Source of the DNA: Rattus norvegicus
Lineage: Eukaryota > Chordata > Mammalia > Rodentia > Muridae
Assembly (NCBI RefSeq): GCF_036323735.1
Contig: NC_086020.1
Location: forward strand, 88,112,210-88,176,209
DNA: 64,000 nucleotides
Direction of reading: 5' to 3'
Both the position numbers and the translations under genes were made by a program. Every line of letters starts with the position of its first letter. The stretch's first letter is position 1. Below the pieces are notes generated by a model. That model made no database searches, was not told where the DNA came from, and saw only the letters and a program-made list of their open reading frames with translations. Shown here piece by piece: positions 38,011-49,680 of the stretch.

Positions 38011-38480
38011 ATTCCTGGTTTCTATTCACTGTAGTTCAGAAGCTAAGTGAATGAGAATATAAAAGCCCCAATTCATTATTTTCTTTCTTAAATTGATTTT
38101 GTTAAGTTTTCAGTAGCCAAATAAGCAAACACATTTTTAAGTAAATATAGCATATAAACTGCAAGATGATAACTGAACAAATCTCTTGTACTTACATGCA
38201 CTTTAACTTCAGAGCAGCACCCATGCTAGAATCTTTGACCACATGTTATCTCTCCTTTGCCCACATTCTCCCTGCGCTCAGCAAAATCATTCTATGGAGT
38301 GTTCATCATTTGCCTATAGACCTTTGTAGCTAGCCACCTGATGTCTTCATCTGTTTTTACACAAAACCATAGTGTATGTATTTATCTATGATTAAGTGTT
38401 ATGTCTCAACATAATATTCTTTTGGTATAATCTTGTAATTTTGTGTGTCTCTACTTCAATGATTTTACTTGTATAGGATA
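38011..38480. other. Gene-free AT-rich DNA
   Basis: No gene or clear repeat is visible between the ancient L1 remnant and the young L1 insertion. Confidence 0.6.
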
Positions 38481-38487
38481 AACTATT
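38481..38487. repeat. Putative 7-bp target duplication of L1 copy 1 (left)
   Basis: AACTATT immediately precedes the reversed poly(A) tail, and the same 7-mer follows the 5'UTR at 44,987-44,993. The length is short for L1, so chance is possible. Confidence 0.45.
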
Positions 38488-38564
38488 TTTTTATATTTAT
38501 TAACTTGAGTCTTTCTTATTTACATTTCAATTGTTATTACCTTTCCCGGATTCCCGGCCAACAT

Positions 38565-38622
38565 CCCCCTAACCCCTCCTCCTCCCCTTCTATATTGGTA
38601 TTCCCCTCCCCATCCTCCCCCC
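38565..38622 (-). other. G-rich polypurine/G-quadruplex-prone tract in L1 copy 1 3'UTR
   Basis: Read on the minus strand the tract has repeated G4-G6 runs separated by short A-containing loops. Guanine-rich 3'UTR tracts able to form quadruplexes are an established feature of mammalian L1. Confidence 0.7.
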
Positions 38623-39191
38623 ATTACCACCTTCCTCCCAACAATGACATTAACTGGGGGTTCAGTCTTGGCAGGACCAAGGGCTTCCCCTTCCACTGGT
38701 GCTCTTACTAGGCTATTCATGCTACCTATGAGGTTGGAATCCAGGGTCAGTCCATGTATATATAGTCTTTGGGTAGTGGCTTAGACCCTGGAGGCTCTGG
38801 TTGGATGGCATTGTTGTTCATATGGGGTCTCGAGCCCCTTCAAGCTCTTCCAGTCCTATATCCGATTCCTTCAGCAGGGGTCCCATTCTCAGTTCAGTGG
38901 TATGCTGCTGGCATTCGCCTATGTATTTCCTGTATTCTGGCTGTGTCTCTCAGGAGAGATCTACATCCGGTTCCTGTCAGCCATCACTTCTTTGCTTCAT
39001 CCATCTTATCTAATTGGGTGTCTGTATAAGTATGGGCCACATGGGCAGGCTCTGTTTTAATCTTTGCCTCCCTATTCCCTGCCAAGGGTATTCATGTTTC
39101 CATTTTAAAGAAGGAGTGAAGCATTCGCATTTTGACCATCCGTCTTAAGTTTCAGGTGTTCTGTGCATATAGGGCAATTCAAGCATTTGGG

Positions 39192-42100
39192 CTAAGAGCC
39201 ACTTATCAATGAGTACATACCATGTGTGTTTCCCTGTGATTGGGTTACCTCACTCACTATGATATTTTCCAGGTCCATCCATTTGCCTATGAATTTCGTT
39301 AAGGCATTGTTTTTGATAGCTGAGTAATATTCCATTGTGTAGATGTACCACGTTTCTGTATCCATTTCTCTGTTGAAGGGCATGTGGGTTCTTTCCAAGT
39401 TCTGGCTATTATAAATAAGGCTGCTATGAATATAGTGGAGCACGTGTCTTTGTTATATGTTGGGGCATCTTTTGGGTATATGCCCAAGAGAGGTATAGCT
39501 GGGTCCTCAGGTAGTTCAATGTGCAATTTTCTGAGGAACCTCGAGACTGATTTCCAGAATGGTTGTACCAGTCTGCAATCCCACCAACAATGAAGGAGTG
39601 TTACTCTTTCTCCACATCCTGGCAAGCATTTCCTGTCACCTGAGTTTTTGATCTTAGCCATTCTCACTGGTGTGAGGTGAAATCTCAGGGTTGTTTTGAT
39701 TTGCATTTCCCTTATGACTAAAGATGTTGAACATTTCTTTAGGTGTTTCTCAGCCATTCAACATTCCTCAGCTATGAATTCTTTGTTTAGCTCTGAACTC
39801 CATATTTTTTTCTTTTTTTCGGGGCTGGGGACCGAACCCAGGGCCTTGTGCTTGCTAGGCAAGCGCTCTACCACTGAGCTAAATCCCCAACCCCTGAACT
39901 CCATTTTTTAATAGGGTTATTTGTCTCCCTGCAGTCTAACTTCTTGAGTTCTTTGTATATTTTGGATATAAGGTCTCTATCTATTGTAGGATTGGCAAAG
40001 ATCTTTTCCCAATCTGTTGGTTGCAGTTTTGTCCTAACCACAGTGTCCTTTGCCTTACAGAAGTTTTGCAGTTTTATGAGATCCCATTTGTCGATGCTTG
40101 ATCTTGGAGCATAAGCCATTGGTGTTTTGTTAAGGAAATTTTCTCCAATGCCCATGCGTTCGAGATGCTTCCCCACTTTTTCTTCTATTAGTTTGAGTGT
40201 ATCTGGTTTGATTTGGAGGTCCTTGAGCCACTTGGACTTACCTTTGTAGAGGGTGATAAGCATGGGTTGATATGCATTCTTCTACATACTGACCTCCAGT
40301 TGAACCAGCACCATTTGCTGAAAATGCTATCTTTTTTCCATTGGATGGTTTTGGCTCCTTTGTCAAAAATCAAGTGACCCTAGGTGCGTGAGTTCATTTC
40401 TGGGTCTTCAATTCTATTCCACTGGTCTATCTGTCTGTCTCTGTACCAATACCATGCAGTTTTTATCACTATTGCTCTGTAAGACTGCTTGAGTTCAGGG
40501 ATAGTGATTACCCCAGAAATCCTTTTATTGTTGAGGATAGTTTTAGCTATCCTGGGTTTTTTGTTATTCCAGATGAATTTGCAAATTGTTCTGTCTAACT
40601 CTTTGAAGAATTGGATTGGTATTTTGATGGGGATTGCATTGAATCTGTAGATCGCTTTTGGCAAAATGGCCATTTTTACTACATTAATCCTGCCAATCCA
40701 TGAGCATGTGAGATCTTTCCATCTTCTGAGGTCTTCTTCAATTTCTTTCTTCAGAGGCTTGAAGTTCTTATTGTACACAGATCTTTTACTTGCTTGGTTA
40801 AAGTCACACCGAGGTATTTTATATTATTTGGAACTATTATGAAGGGTGTCGTTTCTCTAATTTCTTTCTCAGCTTGTTTCTCTTTTGTGTAGAGGAAGGC
40901 TACTGAATTTAATTTTATATTCAGTCACTTTGTTGAAGTTGTTTATCAGCTTTAGTAGTTCTCTGGTGGAACTTTTGGGATCACTTAAATATACTATCAT
41001 ATCATCTGCAAATAGTGATATTTTGACTTCTTCTTTTCCGATCTGTATCCCCTTGACCTCCTTTTGTTGTCTGATTGCTCTGGCTAGAACTTCAAGAACT
41101 ATATTGAATAAGTAGGGAGAGAGTGGGCAGCCTTGTCTAGTCCCTGATTTTAGTGGGATTGCTTCAAGTTTCTCTCCATTTAGTTTAATGTTAGCAACTG
41201 GTTTGCTGTATATGGCTTTTACTATGTTTAGGTATGGGCCTTGAATTCCTATTCTTTCCAGGACTTTTATCATGAAGGGGTGTTGAATTTTGTCAAATGC
41301 TTTCTCAGCATCTAATGAAATGATCATGTGGTTTTGTTCTTTCAGTTTGTTTATATAATGGATCACGTTGATGGTTTTCCTTATATTAAACCATCCCTGC
41401 ATGCCTGGGATGAAGCCTACTTGATCATGGTGGATGATTGTTTTGATGTGCTCTTGGATTCGGTTTGCCAGAATTTTATTGAGTATTTTTGCATCAATAT
41501 TCATAAGGGAAATTGGTCTGAAGTTCTCTTTCTTTGTTGGGTCTTTGTGTGGTTTAGGTATAAGAGTAATTGTGGCTTCATAGAAGGAATTCGGTAGTGC
41601 TCCATCTGTTTCAATTTTGTGGAATAATTTGCGTAGTATTGGTATGAGGTCTTCTTTAAAGGTCTGATAGAATTCTGCACTAAACCCATCTGGACCTGGG
41701 CTTTTTTTGGTTGGGAGACCTTTAATGACTGCTTCTATTTCCTTAGGAGTTATGGGGTTGTTTAACTGGTTTATCTGTTCCTGATTTAACTTCGGTACCT
41801 GGTATCTGTCTAGGAAATTATCCATTTCCTGTAGATTTTCAAGTTTTGTTGAATATAGGCTTTTATAGTAAGATCTGATGGTTTTTTGAATTTCCTCTGA
41901 ATCTGTAGTTATGTCTCCCTTTTCATTTCTGATTTTGTTAATTTGGACACATTCTCTGTGTCCTCTCGTTAGTCTGGCTAAGGGTTTATCTATCTTGTTG
42001 ATTTTCTCAAAGAACCAACTTTTGGTTCTGTTGATTCTTTCTATGGTCCTTTTTGTTTCTACTTGGTTGATTTCAGCTCTGAGTTTGATTATTTCCTGCC

Positions 42101-43102
42101 TTCTACTCCTCCTTGGTGTATTTGCTTCTTTTTGTTCTAGAGCTTTTAGGTGTGCTGTCAAGCTGCTGACATATGCTTTTTCCTGTTTCTTTCTGCAGGC
42201 ACTCAGCGCTAGAGTTTTCCTCTTAGCACAGCTTTCATTGTGTCCCATAAGTTTGGGTATGTTGTATCTTCATTTTCACTAAATTCTAAGAAGTCTTTAA
42301 TTTCTTTCTTCATTTCTTCCTTGACCAGGTTATCATTGTGTAGAGCATTGTTCAACTTCCATGTATATGTGCGCATTCTTCCCTTATTGCTATTGAAGAC
42401 GAGCTTTATCCTGTGTTGGTCTGATAGGACGCATGGGGTTATTTCTGTATCTGTTGAGACCTGTTTTATGAACAATTATATGGTCAATTTTGGAAAAAGT
42501 ACCATGAGGTGGTGAGAAGAATGTATATCCTTTTGTTTTAGGATAGAATGTTCTATAAAATCTATTAAGTTCATTTGATTCATGACTTCGCTTAGTCTGT
42601 CTATGTCTCTGTTTAATTTCTGTTTCCATGATCTGTCCATTGATGAGAGTGGGGTGTTGAAATCTCCCACTACTATTGTGTGAGGTGCAATGTTTGTTTT
42701 GAGCTTTAGCAATGTTTCTTTTACGTATGTAGGTGCCCTTGCATTTGGAGCATAGATATTTAGGATTGAGAGTTCATCTTGGTGGATTTTTCCTTTGATG
42801 AATATGAAGTCTCCTTCCTTATCTTTTTTGATGACTTTTAGTTGAAAATCAATTTTATTTGATATTAGAATGGCTACTCCAGCTTGCTTCTTCCAACCAT
42901 TTGCTTGGAAAGTTGTTTTCCAGGCTTTGACTCTGAGGTAGTGTCTGTCTTTGTCTCTGAGGTTTGTTTCCTGTAGGCAGCAGAATGCAGGGTCCTCGTT
43001 GTGTATCCAGTTTGTTAATCTATGTCCTTTTATTTGGGAATCGAGACCACTGATATTGAGAGATATTAAGGAATAGTGATTATTGCTTCCTGTTATATTC
43101 AT
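39192..43102 (-). pseudogene. L1 ORF2p relic (endonuclease-reverse transcriptase), copy 1
   Basis: ORF2p nicks target DNA and copies L1 or SINE RNA at the nick. The start (MNITGSNNHYSLISLNI) opens an AP-type endonuclease domain (43,102 to about 42,300), with 'CCLQETN' and 'VVGDFNTPLS' visible. The reverse transcriptase lies in the longest open piece (42,248-40,869), with 'PGPDGFSAEFYQTF', 'RQGCPLSPYLFNIV' and the catalytic FADD at residues about 413-416 of that piece. The C-terminal Cys motif CX3CX7HX4C is kept (CLPGC...HCWWDC, near 39,580-39,630). Breaks include frameshifts near 42,550, 42,430, 42,212, 40,910 (with a small deletion), 40,775, 40,250 and 39,345, a nonsense codon at 40,380-40,382, and the ID insertion at 39,804-39,893. 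Without the ID the length fits the roughly 1,270-1,280 residues usual for the family. Confidence 0.93.
39793..39904 (-). mobile_element. ID SINE nested in L1 copy 1 ORF2, with target duplication
   Basis: A reversed ID element: T-rich (reversed A tail) at 39,805-39,819, then GGGGCTGGGGACCGAACCC, AGGCAAGCGCTCTACCACTG and AGCTAAATCCCCAACCCC. CTGAACTCCAT flanks it at 39,793-39,803 and 39,894-39,904 (10-11 bp, with one base shared with the SINE end). The flanks join smoothly in L1 ORF2 sequence, as copies 2 and 3 show, which proves insertion after the L1 had landed. The ID has the same sense as its host L1. Its A- and B-boxes are well preserved, so it is relatively young. Confidence 0.96.
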
Positions 43103-43163
43103 ATTTGGATGTCAGATTATGTTTGTGTGCTTTTCTTCTCTTTGTTTTTTTTTGCCAAGTCGA

Positions 43164-44239
43164 TTAGTTTCTTGCTTTTTCTAGGGTGTAGCTTGCCTCC
43201 TTATGTTGGGCTTTACCATTTATTTTCCATTGTAGGGCTGGATTTGTAGGAATATATTGTGTAAATTTGGTTTTGTCATGGAATATCTTGGTTTCTCCAC
43301 GTATGTTAATTGAGAGTTTTGCAGGATACAGTAACCTGGGCTGGCATTTGTGTTCTCTTATGATCTGTATAACATCTGTCCTGGATCTTCTGGCTTTCAT
43401 AGTCTCTGGCGAGAAGTCTGGTGTGATTCTGATAGGTCTACCTTTATATGTTATTTGACCTTTTCCCCTTACTGCTTTTAATATTCTTTCTTTATTTTGT
43501 TCATTTGGTGTTTTGACTATTATGTGACGGGAGTAGTTTCTTTTCTTGTCCAATCTATTTGGAGTTCTGTAGGTTTCTTGTATGTTTATGGACATCTCTT
43601 TCTTTATGTTAGGGAAGTTTTCTTCTATGATTTTGTTGAAGATATTTACTGGTCTTTGTAGTTGGGAGTCTTCACTCTCTTCTATGCCCGTTATACTTAG
43701 GTTTGAACTTCTCATTGTGTCCTGGATTTCCTGTGTGTTTTGGGCCAGTAGCTTTTTCTGTTTTACATTATCTTTGACAGTTGTGTTGATGATATCTATG
43801 GAATCTTCTGCTCCTGAGATTCTCTCTTCTATCTCTTGTATTCTGTTGGTGATGCTTGTATCTATGGCTCCTTGTCTATTCCTTTGGTTTTCTATATCCA
43901 GGGTTGTCTCTGTCTGTGCTTTCTTTATTGCTTCTATTTCCATTTTCAATTCCTTCACCTGTTTGATTGTGTTCTCCTGAAATTCTTCCACTGATTTTTG
44001 TGTTTCCTCTCTAAGGGCTTGTACTTGTTTACTTGTGTTTTCCTGCATTTTTCTAAAGGAGTTCTTTATGTCTTTCTTAAAGTCCTCCATCATCATTATT
44101 AAATATGATTTTAAATCTAGATCTTGCTTTTTGGTGTGTTTGGATATTCAGTGTTTGCTTTGGTGGGAGAGTTGGGCTCTGATGACTCCATGTAGTCTTG
44201 GTTTCTGTTGCTTGGTTTCCTGCGCTTGCCTCTTGCCAT
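43164..44239 (-). pseudogene. L1 ORF1p relic (RNA-binding chaperone), copy 1
   Basis: ORF1p is a trimeric coiled-coil RNA-binding protein that packages L1 RNA in the cytoplasm. The natural start is the ATG at 44,239 (product beginning MARGKRRKPSNRNQ), a basic N-terminus typical of rodent L1. A one-base loss near 44,132, in codon 37-38, shifts the frame and meets a stop at once. From 44,096 the frame is open for 310 codons: a heptad-rich coiled coil (residues about 1-115 of this piece), an RRM-like domain with 'NLSITGIEESE' (about 130-230) and a C-terminal domain with 'RPIRITPDFSPETMKARR' (about 230-310). The total length, about 358 residues ignoring the break, is normal for rodent ORF1p. Confidence 0.93.
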
Positions 44240-44986
44240 CAGATTTTCTCTGGTATTACTTTGTTCTGCTATTTCTGACAGTGGCTAGACAGTCTATTAG
44301 CCTGTGTGTCAGGAGTGCTGTAGACCTGTTTTCCTGTTTTCTTCCAGCCAGATATGGGAACAGATTGTTGTGCTTTCAGGCGTGTAGTCTTTCCTGTCTA
44401 CTGGTCTTCAGCTGTTCCTGTGGGCCTGAGTCCTGGGTCGACCAGGCAGGTTGCTTGGAGCAGAAAAGTTGTTCTTACCTGTGGTCCCTCAGCTCAAGTT
44501 TCTCGTGGGGGACTGCTTTTGAGCTTTCTGTGAAGGCAGCAACCAGCAGGGCCTGTGCTGCCTTTTCCGGGAGCCCCCAATCACCAGGTTCCCAGATGGC
44601 ATTAGGTGTTTTCCTCTGGAGTTAGAAATGTGGGCAGAGTGTAGTCTCTTCTGGCTTTCCAGGCATGTCTGCCCCTCTGAAGTTTTAGCTCTCCCTCCCA
44701 CGGAATTTGGGTGCTGAGAACTGTTGACTGCATCCCTTCAGGTCTGGTCGGTGTCTGGAGTGCGGGGGACCTGCAGCTCCGGTGCCCCTATCTTCTGGTT
44801 GCCAGAGGCAGTTTACAGTTTCCTCTTGGGCCAGGGATGTGTGTAGGGGTGGGCAGTATTGGTGGTCTCTCCCGCTCTGCAGTCTCAGGAGTGCCCACCT
44901 GTCCAGGTGTTTTGGGAGCAGTGAGCTGCAGGCTGGGACCAGCGAGGTTGGGGCTCCAGCTAAAAACCAAAAAGTGTCCAGTCCCC
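44240..44986 (-). promoter_or_regulatory. L1 copy 1 5'UTR/promoter region
   Basis: About 750 bp upstream of ORF1, richer in GC and CpG than the surroundings, as expected for the internal RNA polymerase II promoter of L1. I see no tandem monomers. Open frames on either strand (for example 44,035-44,625 plus) are byproducts of low stop density. Presence of the 5'UTR shows the insertion was full length or nearly so. Confidence 0.75.
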
Positions 44987-44993
44987 AACTATT

Positions 44994-45673
44994 ATTTTAA
45001 TATACCAATATTAAGTAAAATACATCCTATTGGTGATATGAATCTAGCTTTGTGTTTCTAATACTTATTGTTATGATTCTATGGACATTCTTATATATTT
45101 CCTTGTATAAAAATAAAAGTCCTTATTTTTTACATCTGGCATAATTCAATTACTGCCTAAAACTTGTAACTATAGGCTGATCATTCATAATTTGCAATTG
45201 CTTCATGATTGGAATTCAACTTACCACTGCAAGCAAACAAAATCAGTTTTCATGTTTCTGCCAACAGGTATAAGCTACATTACAATAACATGCCTCTAGA
45301 TTGAATGTTTGAGGTTAGGTGACATTTAAATCTTAATGTTTCTTTTCTACTCTCTACATTATTAGATGTGATTAATAACTATGTATGAGAGAACAACTCT
45401 TAGGTCCCTCAAAAATGATGAGTGATGGCAGCACAATCTGTTTATAGATGATACCTATACTGTTGACTTATTGGATTTGCTGTCATTATTCTGTAGGTAT
45501 TTCCTCACCAAGTTGCTCCCTTAACAGATGTGCTAACAAAGACTGCACTATATGCGAACTCATCTACTTGCTTCCAACATTGAAAACAGAGTGAGTGTGG
45601 TGACGTTTTTTTCCTGACTACCTGAGAATATAAATACCATGCAACAGTTATTGTTTAAAAAGTCAAAACTGGG

Positions 45674-45675
<2 letters not shown>
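44994..45675. other. Gene-free AT-rich DNA
   Basis: Flank of L1 copy 1; no gene or named repeat is visible. Confidence 0.6.

Positions 45676-45721
<46 letters not shown>
45676..45721 (+). repeat. (AT)23 microsatellite
   Basis: Uninterrupted AT dinucleotides over 46 bp. Self-complementary and cruciform-prone, a possible DNA-unwinding or fragile point. Confidence 0.97.
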
Positions 45722-45724
<3 letters not shown>

Positions 45725-47543
45725 AATATTAACTCATTCTCTCGTGATGTGTAACAGTCTTCTCCAAGAGAGAAACATTCAATCTTGAGAGGAAACTCTT
45801 TAAGACAGGAGTCAAACTATTTGATAGAGTTTCAGGAAGTCCCTGAAACTGATCAGACTCATAAGGTCTCTCTCTTTTCAACAGTATATAAACAGTAACA
45901 TCTGCTGAGAGCAGCTCTTGGACAAGTCTAGAGGTCTGGAGGAAACAAATACCAGCTGAGTTATCCAGAAGAGGCTCAGATCAATTCAGCTACACGGAAA
46001 GGATTCTTTAATCTAGTGAGCTGCCTGTAGGCTATGCACTATGCTCCAGTTTTCCAGCTGCTATGAGCCATTTCCCACGCTGTGTAGGACTTCATGGTGC
46101 AGCTGTCTTTGAGTCATTTCTGCCCTTGTAAGTAACTTCTCACCCATATTCCTGTAGGTACCATCAAGAAAACTCATTACGTCACAAGATGAACTTGGTG
46201 TTATCTATACTTTGGTTTGCCATGGCCCCCTATCTGGGTGAATAGATGCTTGTTCACATCCTCCATGGAACAGTATCACAAAATGTATTGCTTATGCCAT
46301 ATTTTGTACCAAGATTTTCCACTTTTCATAGACTCCAGTCATCTCTCCTTCCTGCCAATATTTCTTAAGTTTGCTAAACACAGTTTAGCATCTCTTTAAA
46401 GTCTCTCAGACATTTCTTGAATTCATTAGATGAAATAATGTCCTGAAAAGTTCTTATGTGGAATTATTCTGAACCAGATCAGAGTCATATAGATGGTCTT
46501 CCCTTAACCATGAATCTGGTTTCCTGGTGCTCAGGCCCTCTCTATCTGAATCATCCCAGGGTTATTAAATCTGCCTGCAAGCCTTCCTGAGGCTTGGAGC
46601 CAGAAATCTGTAGATCCAATATGTTCCTCTGATTGTTCTCACAGCCTTCAAATTCTTGGAGCTTACACTCTGCTAAGAGTAATAACTCCTGTGGGTGGCA
46701 CAGGGCAACACATCCTTGAGGAATTCAAGAACAAATACATTCTGAAGGTTTGGAATACTTAAAATATGAAGATGTAATCATAGATTTAAGTCTGAAATTT
46801 GAAACAAATGTATGATATTCTTTATTAGCACAGGTCACTGTTCAATAAATCATTCTCTCCCTCAGCTTCTTTCCATCTTTTTTTTTCAACTTCCTTATTT
46901 TTCCAAGCCTTCTGTTGCCCTTTTCGTGGTATCTGACCTCACTTTTTGTTTAACTAGAGCATTAAGCATCCTGTGGCAAGACAATCACTAAGCAAGAATT
47001 GCTTCTATTCATTTACAGACTAAATACTATCCAAAAAGATCACATTATAGATTAGTTGACTGATAATTTCTGCCAAGCCAGAATGATCAACCGTTCAAAA
47101 TTCTGTGTTTCAAACGTCTGTCAGATGATCATAGACCAGAAGGCTGAAAACTTGCTCTCATATGGTACTGACAGGGAACTGTGCAGGTAGAAAATTGTCT
47201 CTAAAACCTACCTCAGTTCTATAAGCCATGTTAGGCCTCCTATATTTACAGATATATTGGTCATTCTCAGATTTCTGACAGGTTTGAAGACTGATTAGAG
47301 TCTCATAGCCTACCCAGGCTGTTTAACTTTGAGAGTAAATATTTAATTAGATAGTTATCAGATAGTACACAAGCTAGCCAGGATATAACATGGATTTTAA
47401 GTCTTTCTTAAACTGAAATAGATAACTAAATGTTGTTTAACTGATAAAATGTTGGACTGTCTATTAGGTATATTTATACTTTTAAATTACAAAATTATAA
47501 TAGTTGTGCTCAGCTTATATTTGAGAGAAAATGTATTTTTGTT
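45722..47543. other. Gene-free DNA
   Basis: No gene, RNA gene or recognisable mobile element is visible. Confidence 0.6.
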
Positions 47544-47576
47544 GTTTGTTTGTTTGTTTGTTTGTTTGTTTGTTTT
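47544..47576 (+). repeat. (GTTT)8 microsatellite
   Basis: About eight GTTT units, typical of an expanded reversed SINE tail, but no SINE body follows that I can recognise. Confidence 0.92.
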
Positions 47577-47844
47577 AATTAAATGGAAAAGGTGAGGTGT
47601 AGGTTGATGCCAATATGCAGGTGAGGGCTGGCACCAGTTAGGTCAAGGCCATGATTTGACAGTTAAAAAATAAGGTGGGGACAAAGTTTTTGTAAGGAGG
47701 GAGAGGAGAAGGAATGAGAATCAAGATGAAGATAGGAAAGGATGACCCAGATCTGGGTGGTCTTGAGCTGCCAAGGTAATTGGGATGAATTTCTGTAGGC
47801 AAATTTATTTTATCTAGGTGGGTGGTTTATATCCATATCAATTG
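47577..47844. other. Unclassified, probably old repeat
   Basis: The text (GATCTGGGTGGTCTTGAGCT, GCCAAGGTAATTGG and similar) resembles, from memory, a mid-repetitive rodent sequence, but no boundary or family can be given. Confidence 0.3.
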
Positions 47845-48254
47845 GTAGTAAATTTAATGAGTTACCCCCTTGGGGGGAATTAGAGAAAGTATTGAAAGAG
47901 TCGAAAGAGCGTGCAACCCCATAAAAACAACAATGCCAACCAACCAGAGCTTCCAGGGACGAAACCACTACTGAAAGACTATACATGGACTGACTCAGGG
48001 CTCCAACTGCATATGTAGCAGAGAATAGCCTTGTTGGGGCACCAATGGAAGGGGAAGTCCTTGGTTCTGCCAAGTTGGACCCCCAGTGCAGCAGAATATG
48101 GGGGGGCAGTACGGGGGATGTATTGGGGGAATACCCGTATGGGGCAGGGGGAGGGGAGGGAATGGGGGTTTATGGACAGGAAACCAGGAAGGGGAATAAC
48201 ATTTGAAATATAAGTAAAGAAATATATCCAATAAATTTTTTTTTAAAAAAAGGA
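47845..48254 (+). mobile_element. L1 3'UTR fragment (older L1/Lx-type), plus strand
   Basis: The sequence follows the L1 3'UTR of copies 2 and 3 in order: 'GAATTAGAGAAAGTATTG', 'ACAACAATGCCAACCAACCA', 'GACTATACATGGACTGAC' and 'CACCAATGGAAGGGGAAG'. A G-rich tract (quadruplex-prone core 48,141-48,168) and a terminal AATAAA/A-rich end follow. It is clearly more diverged than the other L1 copies, so the insertion is older. No ORF2 is retained. Confidence 0.85.
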
Positions 48255-48258
48255 AAGA

Positions 48259-48318
48259 CTGATACACAAAACCCTGTCCTGAAAAAAACCCAACCAACCA
48301 ACCAAACAAACAAAAAGG
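48259..48318 (+). mobile_element. B1 3'-end fragment, plus strand
   Basis: 'ACACAAAACCCTGTCCTGAA' matches the terminal B1 'ACAGAGAAACCCTGTCTCGAAA' and is followed by an (AACC)n/(AAAC)n tail. Only the last part of B1 is present, directly abutting the L1 fragment. Confidence 0.65.
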
Positions 48319-48352
48319 AAACATCAAAGGAAATAAAAATACATAAAACTAT

Positions 48353-48560
48353 GGAGCTAGAGAGGTGGCTCAGTGGTTAAAAGTACTCATGCTCTCCCTC
48401 AGGGCCTGGGTTTATTCCCAGCACTTGAATAGGAGCAGCTCATAGAAAATGCCTGAAACTTCTATTCCACAGGATCTGACATTCTCTTCTGGCCAGACAT
48501 ACATGCATATGGTATGCAGTTATACATATAGGTAAAACATAAAATAAAATAATTTTAAAT
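48353..48560 (+). mobile_element. B2-family SINE, plus strand
   Basis: tRNA-like head GGAGCTAGAGAGGTGGCTCA with an A-box, degenerate B-box GGGTTTATTCCC, a body with 'GATCTGACATTCTCTTCTGG' and an A-rich end ACATAAAATAAAATAATTTT. Moderately diverged; target duplication not evident. Confidence 0.85.
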
Positions 48561-49124
48561 ACACAGGATTCAATTAACATAAAATTAACAGTTTTGTAGA
48601 TATGCTACATGTAGCTAAAACACAGGAAAGTATGCAGAAGTATTAAATGCTTGTGTTAAAAAAAGCAGCTCAGGCCAAAGACTAAGAAAAACAAAGAAAA
48701 TCAACCCAAAATCAACAGAAAGAGCAAAAAATATGAAAATAAAGGTAAACTTTTAAAATTATTCATTGACTCTAATTTGTGTCACCCATGTACTTTCAAA
48801 CAATGGAAAGAGGTCACCTACCAAAGTCATACTATTGAAGAAAACTGACTAGCTTACCCACAAAGCCACAAACTGTCCATAGCTGTTCAGTTACGGGTAG
48901 GGACTCATGAATCTCTACTCTCTCCATTATATAGTGTTGATAGGCTTAATCTTATGCAAGTTATTTGCATATAACCATGGCTGATTTGAGTTCATGAATG
49001 CAGTGGTCCTGTTATCATTAGAAGATACAGTTTTGCTCCAGCTCTTCCCAACTTCTGATTCTTACAGTCTTTCCACTTCCCTTCAGTGGTTCCTTCTACT
49101 TGTGAAGGAAGTATGATCTACATT
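48561..49124. other. Gene-free AT-rich DNA
   Basis: No gene or named repeat is visible. Confidence 0.6.
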
Positions 49125-49680
49125 TCCTCAACTTTGACCAGTTGTGAGTTTCCATGTTAACCACCACCCACTATACCAAAACATATTTTTCTGATGATGT
49201 CTGAGATATGCACTAATTAATGGATAAATATGTGCAAATTTAGAAGGCAGTTTGACACTACATACTTTTAGCTGAATAATAATAATATTAGGTTCACCTC
49301 TGGGGCCTATGTGATCTCCAACCTTGGGATTTGGGCCAGATTTAATGTACCAGAAATGTTTGCGTTCTGTGGAGCAGTTCTTAAATCCAAGCAGGTTATT
49401 CCTATAGTATACATGCCACTCTTGGACCGATGGGCATCGCACCATGCTGGTCATCATAGTACTTCACGAAGTTCACAGCTGGATATGACAGCCACTGAGT
49501 TTCTTCCCCACTCAACAGCAGTCATGATACCTTCTAGTAGTATGAAAGCTTTGCAGCAGGGAGGAAGTTTCCTGATCAGTACCAGTTTGATTCCTCCATT
49601 GCAGTGACCAATGTGTACGGTATCTTCAGTAACAGGGTCATATAATAAAGTTCTGGTAAACAACAATGAGAAAAAGACGA
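49125..49680. repeat. Probable old rodent mid-repetitive element
   Basis: Phrases such as 'TTAATGTACCAGAAATGTTT', 'GTTCTGTGGAGCAG', 'GGGCATCGCACCATGCTGGT' and 'AGCAGGGAGGAAG' resemble, from memory, a dispersed repeat common in rodent genomes. Family, strand and boundaries cannot be fixed by eye. The antisense open frame (49,128-49,457) should be viewed as part of the repeat, not as a gene. Confidence 0.4.

Larger units (their letters stand above)
38488..44986 (-). mobile_element. Near-full-length L1 (L1Rn-type), copy 1, minus strand
   Basis: About 6.5 kb with all L1 parts in order on the minus strand: 5'UTR (44,986-44,240), ORF1 relic (44,239-43,164), a short inter-ORF gap, ORF2 relic (43,102-39,192), 3'UTR with a G-rich polypurine stretch and an A-rich tail (reversed, about 38,488-38,505). 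AACTATT occurs on both sides (38,481-38,487 and 44,987-44,993), a possible 7-bp target duplication. An ID SINE is nested in ORF2. ORF1 has a frame break and ORF2 several, so the copy cannot move by itself. It is closely similar to copies 2 and 3 of this window. Confidence 0.93.

Noticed and set aside
44035..44625. 196-codon plus-strand open frame
   Set aside because: Antisense to L1 ORF1 start and 5'UTR; a shadow of the L1, not a host gene. Plus-strand frames across 38.8-44.6 and 60.5-62.6 kb are shadows likewise.
49128..49457. 109-codon minus-strand open frame
   Set aside because: Lies within a sequence that resembles a dispersed rodent repeat; no independent evidence for coding.
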